Shown one piece after another: positions 53,452-62,173 of a stretch of 64,000 nt of DNA. The position numbers were made by a program, and so were the translations under genes. Numbering within the stretch: position 1 is the stretch's first letter; each line of letters opens with the position of its first letter. The notes beneath the pieces are model-generated. The model made no database searches. It saw only the letters and a program-made list of their open reading frames with translations, and was not told the DNA's origin. Source of the stretch: Desulfosarcina widdelii (lineage in GTDB: Bacteria > Desulfobacterota > Desulfobacteria > Desulfobacterales > Desulfosarcinaceae); contig NZ_AP021875.1 of the NCBI RefSeq assembly GCF_009688965.1, positions 744,001 through 808,000 of the forward strand. Reading direction: 5' to 3'.

Positions 53452-55371
53452 CTATGCCCGCCGACCCAATCGACTAAAACCATAGGTAGATTCTAAAGTC
53501 CGCGCCAACGGCCCTCGCCTGGCCACATCTTGGGCAGATAGGTTGACAATGAACTGGGTTATATCGCCGGTCTGCCGTTTTTCAACCTTGGTACCGGCGG
53601 GAGCCTCGTTGATGATCACCTGAACGTTTGAGCCCGCCCCGGCTGCTTTGACGCCCAGATCCCCGCCGGACGTACGGGTCAACGGCAGGATGGCTTCATC
53701 CCCCGCCTCGCCGGCCAAGCCCATGCCGCGGGCCATGGGGAAAATTGTCGGCCGATCTATCACGCCGCCCTTGGCAAATGGAAGGAACGAGAGCAGCCCG
53801 GTGGAGAGGTCGGATATCTGTTTTTGAAGGACCATTTGAGTTAGATATTTGCCAAAGGATTCAGCCATACCTGAAAAAGTCATTTCTCCTTGCCACAGCA
53901 TGTCGGTCAAGTCGCTGGAAAAACTCGTTGCCCAACCGTCGAATGCGTTTTTCATAATGTCAGCGGTATCGATGGCCTTCTCCTGCATCGTTTCCATGGC
54001 CTCGGCATGCACCGTCACCGCCGGGTCAATCCAGGCCCGCGCAAGTTGCGACGGGTCTTGCACGCCGGCAATGCTCGGGGCGTCGGCATAAAAACCAGGG
54101 GCGGTCAGGCTGTAGTCGAAAACCACGGAATTACCGGGCTTGCCACCGGTTATACCCGAATTGCCCCCGCCGCCGATGGGTGAGCCGGTCACCGTCACGG
54201 TGGGCATAGTCGGCGCACTACCGGAATAACCGGCATAACCGGGCGTTTGAGGGCCAATCTTACCGGTGTAAGTAAGACTGCGCTGTGCAAGCTTTTCCAA
54301 CTCCTGAAAATTGGCGGTCGCAATTTCGGAGAACTCCACCAGGCCCTTTTTCGCATTCTCAAAGGCTCCGGCCAGGTTCTGGGCCCAGTTGATCATGTGC
54401 GCCATGCCGCCGACGATCACGGCACCCTTACGACCGGCCAGCATGAGTCCCAAAAGCCCGTACTCCAGCATATCCGGATCATAGGAAACGATTTTCCATA
54501 TCCGCTCCATGGCAGCGGCCGCGTTTTCGACATACCTGCTAATGTCCTGCTGGATAATGCCCTGGTTGGCGGCAATCCAGTTGTTAAAAGTGGTCACCAC
54601 ATCGGTTGCCACCGGCAAGAGTTCATTTCCAAGCACCGATGAGAGATTTTCAACGTTGGCCCGCAGCTTTTTGCTCTGGTTCTCATAGCTGCCCGATGTC
54701 CGGGCCATATCCCCGATGGCGGCCGTAGATCCTTCGATAATCAGCTTATAGGCCGCCTGGGCCTTGTCCGCCGCTGTCAGTTCATTTTTTGATCTGGCAA
54801 GACCCATGTTCATGGCTTCCTGCTGGACGCGGGCGGCAGTGAGAACGACACCGTACTTTTTCATGGTTTCGTAATTGCCGACCAAAGCTGACTGGATGTC
54901 ATCCATCACCCGGGCCGTGGGCATATTGTTGAATGAGCCCAGGTCGGCCGACAGCTTGACGATTTCGTTGGATAGTTCGGCAGCCGCCTCCGACTGCAGA
55001 CCCATGGGAACCAACAGATCCTGCACCGAAGAAAGGTATTGCTTGGCTTCGCGGGTGCTCATGGCGTAGGAGTCAACCAGGATGTCCGCCCACTTCTCGG
55101 CGGCACCCACTTGGTCGCCAAAGACCACACCGAATTTGTTGGTCACTTCCTCCAGATCGCTGGCCGCGTCGATGCTCTTTTTCATGCCGGCAACGAACAC
55201 AGCGGAAAACGCCGCTGCGGAGATCCCGACATGTCCGAATGTCAGCGTGTCGACCGTTTTCTGCATGCGGCCCACCGCAGCGGAAACCGTTCTTTTCGCC
55301 TTGGAAAGATCCGAAGGCAGCTTGTCCTGATTCGTTCGGACGTTGACATATGCTGTGCCCAGAGTGGCCAT
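53452..55371 (-). CDS. Tape-measure-like tail protein
   Basis: This 639-residue protein has an Ala-rich helical N half with a short hydrophobic stretch (ISAAAFSAVFVAG) and YAMSTREAKQYLSS motifs. It ends with the common tape-measure tail: FAKGGVIDRPTIFPMARGMGLAGEAGDEAILPL. Start ATG 55371 has AAAGGAATC before it; the frame upstream is not coding. Tape-measure proteins set the tail length and pass through the membrane during injection. It is the largest gene in the element, but no tail tube, adaptor or baseplate gene is near. Confidence 0.8.
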   Translation of the reverse strand: MATLGTAYVNVRTNQDKLPSDLSKAKRTVSAAVGRMQKTVDTLTFGHVGISAAAFSAVFVAGMKKSIDAASDLEEVTNKFGVVFGDQVGAAEKWADILVDSYAMSTREAKQYLSSVQDLLVPMGLQSEAAAELSNEIVKLSADLGSFNNMPTARVMDDIQSALVGNYETMKKYGVVLTAARVQQEAMNMGLARSKNELTAADKAQAAYKLIIEGSTAAIGDMARTSGSYENQSKKLRANVENLSSVLGNELLPVATDVVTTFNNWIAANQGIIQQDISRYVENAAAAMERIWKIVSYDPDMLEYGLLGLMLAGRKGAVIVGGMAHMINWAQNLAGAFENAKKGLVEFSEIATANFQELEKLAQRSLTYTGKIGPQTPGYAGYSGSAPTMPTVTVTGSPIGGGGNSGITGGKPGNSVVFDYSLTAPGFYADAPSIAGVQDPSQLARAWIDPAVTVHAEAMETMQEKAIDTADIMKNAFDGWATSFSSDLTDMLWQGEMTFSGMAESFGKYLTQMVLQKQISDLSTGLLSFLPFAKGGVIDRPTIFPMARGMGLAGEAGDEAILPLTRTSGGDLGVKAAGAGSNVQVIINEAPAGTKVEKRQTGDITQFIVNLSAQDVARRGPLARTLESTYGFSRLGRRA

Positions 55372-55501
55372 GATGATTCCTTTCGTCTTTGAGGGCGCCC
55401 ACGGTGGGCAGGAGTCCACCGTGGGCTGAGATTGAGCGTGGCGCTGTTGTTCGCCGCCAAAACGGGAGAAAAGGCGGCCCGGACACCGGCGCCTGGTCCG
55501 G

Positions 55502-55948
55502 TTACGCTTCGGCCGGGGAAACGACCAAAGTGGTTTGCAGATTACTGTCGTCGTCGCTGCCCGGAAGGGTTCGGCGGCCGTATGGAATGGCCAGCAAAGA
55601 CCCGAAGGCAATATTCGCCGTGCCGGATGTCCGCACGCACTGCACGAACCGCTCGCGGGGCCGGTAGACGTCCAGGATCAACGTCTTGTTGTTCAGATCG
55701 TCGTTGGTGGTGCAGGTCGCCGTTGCCGTGGCACCGGTCAGGGCCGCCATGCCAGCATCGGAGCTGGTTGAGTTCTGCTCGGCGGTCAGGGTGGCTACGC
55801 CAGTGGCCACGGAGTCGGTGACGGTGCCGATAAACACGACGCCCTCATAGCCGCTCATGTCCACAATGTCGCTGTTGTCGTCGGTGTCGTCGGCTGCAGC
55901 AACCGGCGCGCCGACTTCTCTCACCTTAAATTCTTTCGAAAAGTTCAT
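55502..55948 (-). CDS. Putative phage structural protein
   Basis: This 148-residue protein begins MNFSKEFKVREVGAPVAAAD and has a beta-rich core (VVFIGTVTDSVATGVATL, ATATATCTTNDDLN) ending GSDDDSNLQTTLVVSPAEA. It follows the capsid gene by 60 bases. Composition fits a capsid-decoration or tail-related protein; I cannot name a family. A GGTGACAG ribosome site is seen near its ATG. Confidence 0.65.
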   Translation of the reverse strand: MNFSKEFKVREVGAPVAAADDTDDNSDIVDMSGYEGVVFIGTVTDSVATGVATLTAEQNSTSSDAGMAALTGATATATCTTNDDLNNKTLILDVYRPRERFVQCVRTSGTANIAFGSLLAIPYGRRTLPGSDDDSNLQTTLVVSPAEA

Positions 55949-56008
55949 GGGTCTGTCACCTCGTATGAATAGCCTGCCGGCTTCCGGCCGGCAGGCTGTT
56001 TTGATTGA

Positions 56009-57298
56009 TTACGCCAACGTCACGCGGGCAAACGCTTCACCCAGCACCGGCTGTGCATCCACTTCGGCCCGGCCGATGTAGCCGATCTGGTTGGTTTCGG
56101 CGTACAGCTCGGTAAGCACCTGGATTTTCACATCGAGCGCAATGGCGATCCAGTAATAGGAAAAATCACCGACGAGCCCGACGTAATTGCCGCTGGTGAA
56201 GGTATTTGGAGCCAGTTCGCTTTCTCCGTAAGGAAGCCCGAGAATTTTGTCCACCTGATCGGCCACAAGCCCCGGCTGCCAAAGGTATTGACCCTCCCCA
56301 TCCTTCATTTTTCGAATCATTTTGACGGAATCGGGGTGAAACAGCCACCGCGCGCGTTTGCGGTAAGGCGGTCTAAGTGTATGTTTCGCCTCGATCAACC
56401 CGTCAGCTTGTATGGCGGTGGTCGAGTTCCCGGTGGAGACATCGCGGGCGGTGGGGATACCGTCGTCAGACGCCACGAACAGGCCCAGCGGTTTCTGGCT
56501 GCCGTCGCCTGTCAGGAATCCGTTTTCGAAAGTCAGGGCCAGCTTGTAACCCATGCGACCCACGATAATCGTTTGAGCCCGGCCAGATCCCCGGATGAGG
56601 GTCTGCGAAACCTTCACTCGCTTGGCCACCGGGTGGGGAAAAAGCTGCCGTTTGCCGAACCGGATGGAATCTTCCTCGTTTCCGGTGGCCAGTTCCGTTG
56701 TCCAATCCCAATCCTCGGCGTCTGTGTCCAGATTGACGACGCCCAGGGAGGCCGCTTTCGGGATGTAGAGTCGGTGTGCCCAACTCATGATGAAAACCTC
56801 TTGTTCAGCCGCCATCACAAGGTCATTTGCCATTTTTTGCGGCGCAACGAGGTATCCGCCTTCGACGTCGCTGTCAGCCTGGAACGCTCGAAATTCGGAA
56901 GCGGACAGGCCCCGCTCACCGTGCCGGAGGTAGTGATCAAAAGCGTCTTCGGGCACATTTCTCCGGCCGACTGTGGGAAGGCTGCGACGTTCCCCGGGCC
57001 GGCAGATGACAAAGCCCCCTTTATCGCCCCGGAAGGACACGTCCCCTTGATCGTCGTCCAGGGGATCGGGGGTGAAGCTTCCGTCCGGCTGGTGAAATCG
57101 ATTTTCCCGGCCGGCATCTTTTTCGAGCCGGCGAATCTCCGATTCAAGCCGGTCGCAGTCCGCGTCCAGTCGGTCGAATCGTTCCTTCTGTTCTCCCGAC
57201 CATAAACTTTCATCGTTGGGAAGGCTGTCGCGAAACGCCTTATATTCATCCCAAAGGCGACCCAGTTGCTCTCTCTTCTCTTTCAGTTTAAAGCTCAT
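56009..57298 (-). CDS. HK97-fold major capsid protein
   Basis: This 429-residue phage major capsid protein has an N-terminal coiled-coil scaffold arm (about 1-110, many E/K/R). The capsid core follows: GGYLVAPQKMANDLV, FGKRQLFPHPVAKRVKVSQ, GYKLALTFENGFLTGDGSQ, then PLGLF, SVKMIRKMKDGEGQYLWQP and LGLPYGESELAP. The scaffold is normally cleaved by a phage protease, which is absent here. It is preceded by the 75-residue gene and followed by the 148-residue gene. Confidence 0.93.
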   Translation of the reverse strand: MSFKLKEKREQLGRLWDEYKAFRDSLPNDESLWSGEQKERFDRLDADCDRLESEIRRLEKDAGRENRFHQPDGSFTPDPLDDDQGDVSFRGDKGGFVICRPGERRSLPTVGRRNVPEDAFDHYLRHGERGLSASEFRAFQADSDVEGGYLVAPQKMANDLVMAAEQEVFIMSWAHRLYIPKAASLGVVNLDTDAEDWDWTTELATGNEEDSIRFGKRQLFPHPVAKRVKVSQTLIRGSGRAQTIIVGRMGYKLALTFENGFLTGDGSQKPLGLFVASDDGIPTARDVSTGNSTTAIQADGLIEAKHTLRPPYRKRARWLFHPDSVKMIRKMKDGEGQYLWQPGLVADQVDKILGLPYGESELAPNTFTSGNYVGLVGDFSYYWIAIALDVKIQVLTELYAETNQIGYIGRAEVDAQPVLGEAFARVTLA

Positions 57299-57438
57299 TT
57301 TTTTTTCCTTTTCGTTTGATTTTCATGCTCCGGCTTGGTCCTATGCCTGGGTCGCCAGGTCTTTGCTGCCGGCGATCCCGCCGGACTTGGTTAATGGTTC
57401 ACGTGGCCAGCGGGCGGTCGCGCCCCATGGCCGGGCTA

Positions 57439-57666
57439 TTATCGTTTGAACATCATGTTGGCTTTCTCGATGATCGCCGTCAGGCATTCGGCCAACATAG
57501 TGATCCCATCTACATCCTTTTCGCGGGCCAGTTGGCCGGCAACCGCGGCCACCGGATCGAGAACCGGCATGAGCAGCTTTTCGTGGTATGACTGCTTCTC
57601 CGAATTCGATTCTTTCTGGAATGCCCAACCGATTGCATTGCCGTCATTTCCTGCTTTTGCTCCCAT
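57439..57666 (-). CDS. Small protein between terminase and capsid genes
   Basis: This 75-residue protein (ESNSEKQSYHEKLLMPVLD, then ITMLAECLTAIIEKANMMF) is helical and of unknown family. It follows the small terminase gene by 18 bases. Its position is where a portal or protease would be expected, but it is far too small for either. Confidence 0.6.
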   Translation of the reverse strand: MGAKAGNDGNAIGWAFQKESNSEKQSYHEKLLMPVLDPVAAVAGQLAREKDVDGITMLAECLTAIIEKANMMFKR

Positions 57667-57684
57667 GTTGTATTCTCCTGTTTG

Positions 57685-58173
57685 TTATTTCACCCGCCGG
57701 ATATTTCTCAGCTTCTTGCCTCGATTCAAAAAATCGAACAGCGGATCTTCAGGCGCCCGTTTCTCAGCTTCCGATTCGGTGCCGTGGAGCAGGGTGAGGG
57801 CATCCCGCATTTCCTTCGAAGCGCGAAACGCGATCCCGTGAGCAGGATGCGGCCGCGTTGTGAATTTGGTTTTGATGTACTGGCCTTCAATATCCATTTT
57901 GGCGTGGGCATCACGGAAGGTTGCGTATGCTGTACAATATTGTTCAAGTATTCTGAGATTGTCGGTTGTCAGCCGGCCGGTGGCCACAAGTTCTTTACCG
58001 GCCCGGCGCCACTCGCTCTTTGCAATGGGCAACAGATGCTTGGGCGGTGTGGGAAGTTTCGCCAGGGCGGTAGGCAGGGGCATTACCTGAGTGGTAGTAG
58101 GCTGCCGTTTTCCGGGGTTTCCTTTGCGCTCGTTTAGCTCCGGACTTTGCTGTTTCGGGCCTCTTGCTCCCAT
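57685..58173 (-). CDS. Phage terminase small subunit, P27 family
   Basis: This 162-residue protein begins GARGPKQQSPELNERKGNPG, a P27-type small terminase start. PPKHLLPIAKSEWRRAGKEL, LTTDNLRILEQYCTAYATFRD and ERNALTLLHG-type regions follow. It recognises the packaging site for the large subunit, which is missing in this element, so packaging must use a helper phage's large terminase if the element is functional. Confidence 0.9.
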   Translation of the reverse strand: MGARGPKQQSPELNERKGNPGKRQPTTTQVMPLPTALAKLPTPPKHLLPIAKSEWRRAGKELVATGRLTTDNLRILEQYCTAYATFRDAHAKMDIEGQYIKTKFTTRPHPAHGIAFRASKEMRDALTLLHGTESEAEKRAPEDPLFDFLNRGKKLRNIRRVK

Positions 58174-58470
58174 GATATCCCCCTGTTAAAAAAAAGAATC
58201 AAAAACCTGCGACCATACGCGTAAACCTGCCAGCCGGTGGAGCATGATCACCCCACAGAGATTTAACCCACCCTCCCCCTCGACAGATATTTAAAGATAA
58301 CGGTAAGATATGTTTCATTTGCTTTCTGCCGTGCTGCTGCTGGTTTATCTGCGTGATTTCCGCAGATAAGAGGTATCGAAAACGAGTACTTTCGTTGATC
58401 GATGTTGATACCCCTGGATGATGGTGCAATCTCAACAACGACCCGTTAACGAATCGTTAACGACCGTTAG
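58174..58470. promoter_or_regulatory. Non-coding block with dyads before terS (possible cos/operator region)
   Basis: This gap holds TTATCTGCG (58345-58353) with CGCAGATAA (58361-58369), the pair GGTATC/GATACC (58372-58377, 58407-58412), and CGTTAACG at 58444 and 58455 (11 bases apart) with a partial third. They could be a promoter-operator set or a packaging site, as cos usually lies next to terS. The short frame at 58199-58438 has no support. Confidence 0.4.
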
Positions 58471-58726
58471 ATTTCTCAACGAAATTCGGCGGCAAAGTTC
58501 CTTGAGAGATTCCATCTATATGAGTGTGTATCTTGGCGACTCCCCCGCCTTTGTCGGCTGGCTTGTTGCACGAGCCACACTGCAACTGCTCTTCGATGGC
58601 ATCCAGCCGACCGTCCATTTCACTCGCCTTAACGGCCACCTGCCTGAAGGATTCGGTCACCCGGTTGATGGCGGTTGCCAATTCGTTGAATGCTTCCTGC
58701 GCTGCTGCCAAATCGATTTTTTTCAT
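58457..58726 (-). CDS. Small coiled-coil protein of the element
   Basis: This 89-residue protein has a heptad-like helix (EAFNELATAINRVTESFRQV, then DAIEEQLQ) and a CGSCNK pair. A GGGAGG-like site is not obvious; the ATG at 58726 follows GAAATGAAA. Family unknown. The dyad repeats upstream (58858-59046) may control it. Confidence 0.55.
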   Translation of the reverse strand: MKKIDLAAAQEAFNELATAINRVTESFRQVAVKASEMDGRLDAIEEQLQCGSCNKPADKGGGVAKIHTHIDGISQGTLPPNFVEKSNGR

Positions 58727-58857
58727 TTCAGATACCCTTTCGATACGCTATCGATACCCTATCCAGGCCGGCGGATTGCGCCTCCGGCGCGCTCCCTCCC
58801 GGTCGCGGACTCTTTTTTTAAACTTTTTAAGGCTGAGAGGATGGCTACTATAGAATG

Positions 58858-59046
58858 GTGTTATTTTTGACACTCCAAGATGGGAATATGGGTAAAACAT
58901 ATTTTTTGAATGATTAATGGATGTTATCATCGTTTTAGCTCATCTTGAAGTGTTACTTTTAACACTCGAAGATATGAAAAATGGTCATCTTGAAGTGTTA
59001 TTTCTGACACTCGAAATGCATGTTTTCGGTGTTATTTTTGACACTG
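58858..59046. repeat. Four 16-bp dyads GTGTTA-N4-TRACAC (iteron-like)
   Basis: Copies are at 58858, 58950, 58995 and 59029, each 18 bases. The second is a perfect palindrome (GTGTTACTTTTAACAC) flanked by ATCTTGAA and CGAAGAT for a longer near-palindrome. Neighbours share parts of the flanks. Spacing is 92, 45 and 34 bases. The fourth overlaps the stop of the winged-helix gene. Such arrays are either iterons of a replication origin or operators. Confidence 0.75.
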
Positions 59047-59538
59047 AAGTCTGTTTTTTTTGTTCATCAAGGTTTTTTTTCGTTTCATGAGTATTTGCTG
59101 TTTTCTGACAGGATCTGACATTATTGACTCCCAACCTCGGCCGGACCTGGTGTCCTTCTGCCGTGGTTTCTTTGGAGGTTTAAATCCTGGCGTCCCGTAT
59201 GCTTTCCATCGATCATCGATAAAATATTTGGTTTCCTTGCGATTGTAGCCGCCGGATCCATACTCGGCGATGTCGAGAAAACCTTTCTCTTGCAGCTCAT
59301 CAATTGCATTTCTAAAGCACCTGCGATTGATGCCTTTGTGTTTAGCAGTCGCATAGGGATAGATAATTTCTCCATTATTTTTGATCACCCATTCTTTGCC
59401 TCGATTGGTTTTCATGGACTTCATCTGCCGCAATCTTAGAAAATCCAGATATACAAGCAGCGACCACTTGTTTAATGACCGAAATGCAGACGATCTGAGT
59501 AATTCTTTATCAACGTATAGGCCCTTGCTTTCAGACAT
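59032..59538 (-). CDS. Winged-helix/replication-like protein of the element
   Basis: This 168-residue protein (VDKELLRSSAFRSLNKWSLL, then YPYATAKHKGINRRCFRNAI, DELQEKGFLDI) looks like a winged-helix DNA-binding protein. Its C-terminal tail is Lys/Arg-rich. It sits beside the dyad repeats, so it may bind them as a replication initiator or regulator. I do not recognise a named family. Confidence 0.65.
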   Translation of the reverse strand: MSESKGLYVDKELLRSSAFRSLNKWSLLVYLDFLRLRQMKSMKTNRGKEWVIKNNGEIIYPYATAKHKGINRRCFRNAIDELQEKGFLDIAEYGSGGYNRKETKYFIDDRWKAYGTPGFKPPKKPRQKDTRSGRGWESIMSDPVRKQQILMKRKKTLMNKKNRLQCQK

Positions 59539-59639
59539 CTATCGCCCCAATTTTTTAAATGGCCGGCGGTTACCGGGGCGATGGTAACCGATTTTTCACT
59601 GGCAACCTGGGCCCGGTTCGCCAGCGCCGGCCATGACTT

Positions 59640-59870
59640 TCATCTTGATCTCTGCCACATCCAATCAGCGACAGATACAGTCGGATAGGCAGCTTTCCGC
59701 CCAACATAAAAACGGCCTTTGGGGCCGTTACCCTGAGAGTCGAGGTTAGCAACGTACCTGGAGTTAAGAATTCCACCTGAAAAATCTGGAAGTTTTTCGC
59801 GTGCTACAAAGGGGGATGGCCAATTTTCGACAAGCACAAGGAATGGATTTTTATTTCCTGTTGCTCCCAT
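59640..59870 (-). CDS. AlpA/excisionase-like HTH protein
   Basis: This 76-residue protein starts at 59870 behind GGAGG. It has the family-like pattern LPDFSGGILNSRYVANLDSQG, GPKGRFYVGRKAAYPTVSVADWMW, a helix-turn-helix recognition segment of AlpA/excisionase relatives. It lies close to the integrase, so a role in excision or integrase control is likely. The 68-residue frame at 59570-59776 in another phase is a shadow of it. Confidence 0.68.
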   Translation of the reverse strand: MGATGNKNPFLVLVENWPSPFVAREKLPDFSGGILNSRYVANLDSQGNGPKGRFYVGRKAAYPTVSVADWMWQRSR

Positions 59871-59937
59871 AAAAAAACCTCCATGACACAAAATGTATTT
59901 ATGTTATAGAGGCTATATTGCAGATGGGATGATGCTA

Positions 59938-60630
59938 TTACTTAGTAATAGCAATATTTTCTTTTGCTTTTTTAAAGTATTTTGGGAAGGTCGATTTTTT
60001 AATGGGTTTATAAGGGTTAGTCTGACAGATGGAATCCCCATCGATATATATTTCATGTTCTTGACCACATTCATCAATAACGGTCAAGGGGTTTTCTGGT
60101 GAACAATTTTTGTCGATATGGTCCCAGGCTGCATTCGCAACCAATCGTTTCAATTTTGGCAATACCTGTTGTATTGCAATTACAATTGCAGGTGCACTCT
60201 TTGACCCTTTAGCTCCACCAACTTTTGATTTAATCCGGCTTTTAATACCGTCATTTATCAATTTCCAAAAATCCAGATTGGAAAGATTGATCATCATGCG
60301 AATGGTGGAGATAATGATTTGATCCGCCTGGCCGGTATCATCATTTGCAGATTGTTCGCGCAGAAAAGATATCATTTCCATGGCACGACTTATTTTTTTC
60401 ACCTGTTGGCTTTCAGGTGGATAACGGCCAATGTCATTTTCGAAACATTCCAAAAAGTATTGAGCAACCGTCATTCCCCGCAGTTGTTCCGGAGCCAATT
60501 GATAAATTTCTTGAATAGATTTAAGCCCCGACTCGAAATATTCCGGATCTTCCAGGAACCCACCTGTCAACGTGTTCGCGAGGCTGTTTACAACCTCATG
60601 TCGAATGATATGCCTCGGTCTTTTTTCCAT
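59938..60630 (-). CDS. Unknown protein next to the integrase
   Basis: This 230-residue protein starts at ATG 60630 (GGGAG eight bases upstream; a TTG at 60669 is weaker). It is helical, with ALQG-like and EYFESGLKSIQEIYQLAPEQ, and a Lys-rich C terminus after an acidic ENPLTVIDECGQEHEIYID segment. No family recognised. It may be a replication or regulation factor specific to this element. Confidence 0.6.
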   Translation of the reverse strand: MEKRPRHIIRHEVVNSLANTLTGGFLEDPEYFESGLKSIQEIYQLAPEQLRGMTVAQYFLECFENDIGRYPPESQQVKKISRAMEMISFLREQSANDDTGQADQIIISTIRMMINLSNLDFWKLINDGIKSRIKSKVGGAKGSKSAPAIVIAIQQVLPKLKRLVANAAWDHIDKNCSPENPLTVIDECGQEHEIYIDGDSICQTNPYKPIKKSTFPKYFKKAKENIAITK

Positions 60631-60729
60631 TTCCCGCGCTCCCTGCAGTGCGGCCCTGATTGAATCCAAGGGAAGGCGCTCAGGGGTGCGCTTTTCGGGT
60701 GGCCTCCCTATCCCTTGGAAAATAAATTT

Positions 60730-61968
60730 TTATTGTTCAGCGCCTTTTCGTAACTCGATCACCTTAGCACCATTGTTGTCAGTCCGCTTCATGGTATTCT
60801 GTAGGCCCATCAAGGCGCTCGTTTTGGCGTTTTCGTCACCATGGACATACCGCATTGCCATTTGAACGGTTCGCCACCCCATAATGTCCATCAGATCCCT
60901 TGGGTTTAGCGTTTTGGCCAATTCGGTGGCCACGGTATGCCGGATCGAGTGAAAACTCATTCTGTCTCGCTGCGCCCGCCCATTGTTCAATTTGAGCTTG
61001 TCAACGGCTGTCCGGAAAGAATAAGGGGCCTCACGGTGAGGGGTGCCGTCACTTTTTGTAAAAACCGATTGGTCAAGGTCGCCTTCGGGGGTTTCGTTCA
61101 ATAATTCCACGATGGCCGGCGTCAAAGGAATTTTTCGGTGGTCGCGGTTTTTTGTTTCCGGAAAGGTCAGAATATTGCGACCCCGATCGATATCCCGCCA
61201 TTTCAGATTGAAGCACTCGGAAACCCTGGCCCCGGTCAAAAAAGCAAACCGGGTGATCCGCCACCCGTAAAGATCGAGTTTCCTGATTTCGGCAAGGATA
61301 GCTTCGGCTTCATCCCTGCTGATCACCCGCAGCCGCCGGTTGCTGCCACCCGGCCCGGTGGCACCGATTCGTTTACCGGTCGGTGGCGGATTTTTCACAA
61401 GGCCCCGGTGATAGGCATGCTTCATTATCCGGCGCATGGTACCGGTCACATATTCGATGGTCCGCTTTGATTTCTTGGCACTGGAAAGGTTTTTAACCAG
61501 CAAATCCCAATGGTAAATTTCAATTTTTCGCAAGGGAATTTTACCCAGGGCAGGGGATAGCCAGACGTTGAAATGGCTTTCCTCTTTGTCGTATGAAGAT
61601 GTTTTTTTTGTGCGTTTGGCGTGATCGAAATAGGTGGGCCAGTAATCATCCAGGGTTAAAGATTCGGACTTTGCTTTTTCTTCGGTCTGCCGTCGTTCCC
61701 GTTCCCAGGATTCGCGCAATTCAGAAAGTGTGCAAGGTCCATCGCCGCTGGCCTGATTGTGTTTGATCTCGGCCAACAGGTCAAAGCATGCCGTCGGCGT
61801 CCACTTTTCGGAGGCCCAGCCGACCGCCTCAGAAACAGTCTTGCCTTTCCACCAATAAGTGAGAACGTAGTATCGATCTGGAACGGCTCCGTGCTTTCTT
61901 TTTGGGTGTTCCCGGTAGCGAACGCCCCCTTTACCATCGGCATTTTTTAAGGTGATCCATTTGGCCAT
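60730..61968 (-). CDS. int: Tyrosine recombinase (site-specific integrase)
   Basis: This 412-residue integrase has an arm-binding N part, a SAM-like core domain (about 105-200) and the catalytic domain (about 215-390). Active residues are R248 (TGARVSE), K273, H340-x-x-R343 (SFHSIRH) and Y374 (AMRYVHG). The usual second His is Trp at 365 (IMGWRT), a permitted change. It is next to attR, 206 bases from the repeat, as expected for the element's own integrase. Confidence 0.95.
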   Translation of the reverse strand: MAKWITLKNADGKGGVRYREHPKRKHGAVPDRYYVLTYWWKGKTVSEAVGWASEKWTPTACFDLLAEIKHNQASGDGPCTLSELRESWERERRQTEEKAKSESLTLDDYWPTYFDHAKRTKKTSSYDKEESHFNVWLSPALGKIPLRKIEIYHWDLLVKNLSSAKKSKRTIEYVTGTMRRIMKHAYHRGLVKNPPPTGKRIGATGPGGSNRRLRVISRDEAEAILAEIRKLDLYGWRITRFAFLTGARVSECFNLKWRDIDRGRNILTFPETKNRDHRKIPLTPAIVELLNETPEGDLDQSVFTKSDGTPHREAPYSFRTAVDKLKLNNGRAQRDRMSFHSIRHTVATELAKTLNPRDLMDIMGWRTVQMAMRYVHGDENAKTSALMGLQNTMKRTDNNGAKVIELRKGAEQ

Positions 61969-62011
61969 GCTCTACCCCTTTCGGCATCCCTGAAAAATCC
62001 CTCGGGCTAAT

Positions 62012-62033
62012 TTGTACAAGTCCTGTACAAGGA
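62012..62033. promoter_or_regulatory. Right TGTACA double site (candidate integrase arm site)
   Basis: TTGTACAAGTCC and TGTACAAGGA lie side by side. This mirrors the left site with the central GGAC changed to GTCC. It sits between the integrase start and attR, where the integrase promoter should also be; other TTTATGTG repeats follow at about 62113-62145. Confidence 0.5.
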
Positions 62034-62173
62034 ATAGGGATTACAGAAGGTGTTTGAAAGTGATTTCATGTGAAGAAAAGATAAAATAAAAAATGCTGAT
62101 TAGTCAAGTATTTATTTCTTTTTATGTGCTTTTTGTGATTTTATGTGACGCCTTGTGAGGATAGACAATTTTA

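Noticed and set aside
58199..58438. 79-codon frame before terS
   Set aside because: Covers the dyad-rich gap, has no ribosome site and no recognisable features.
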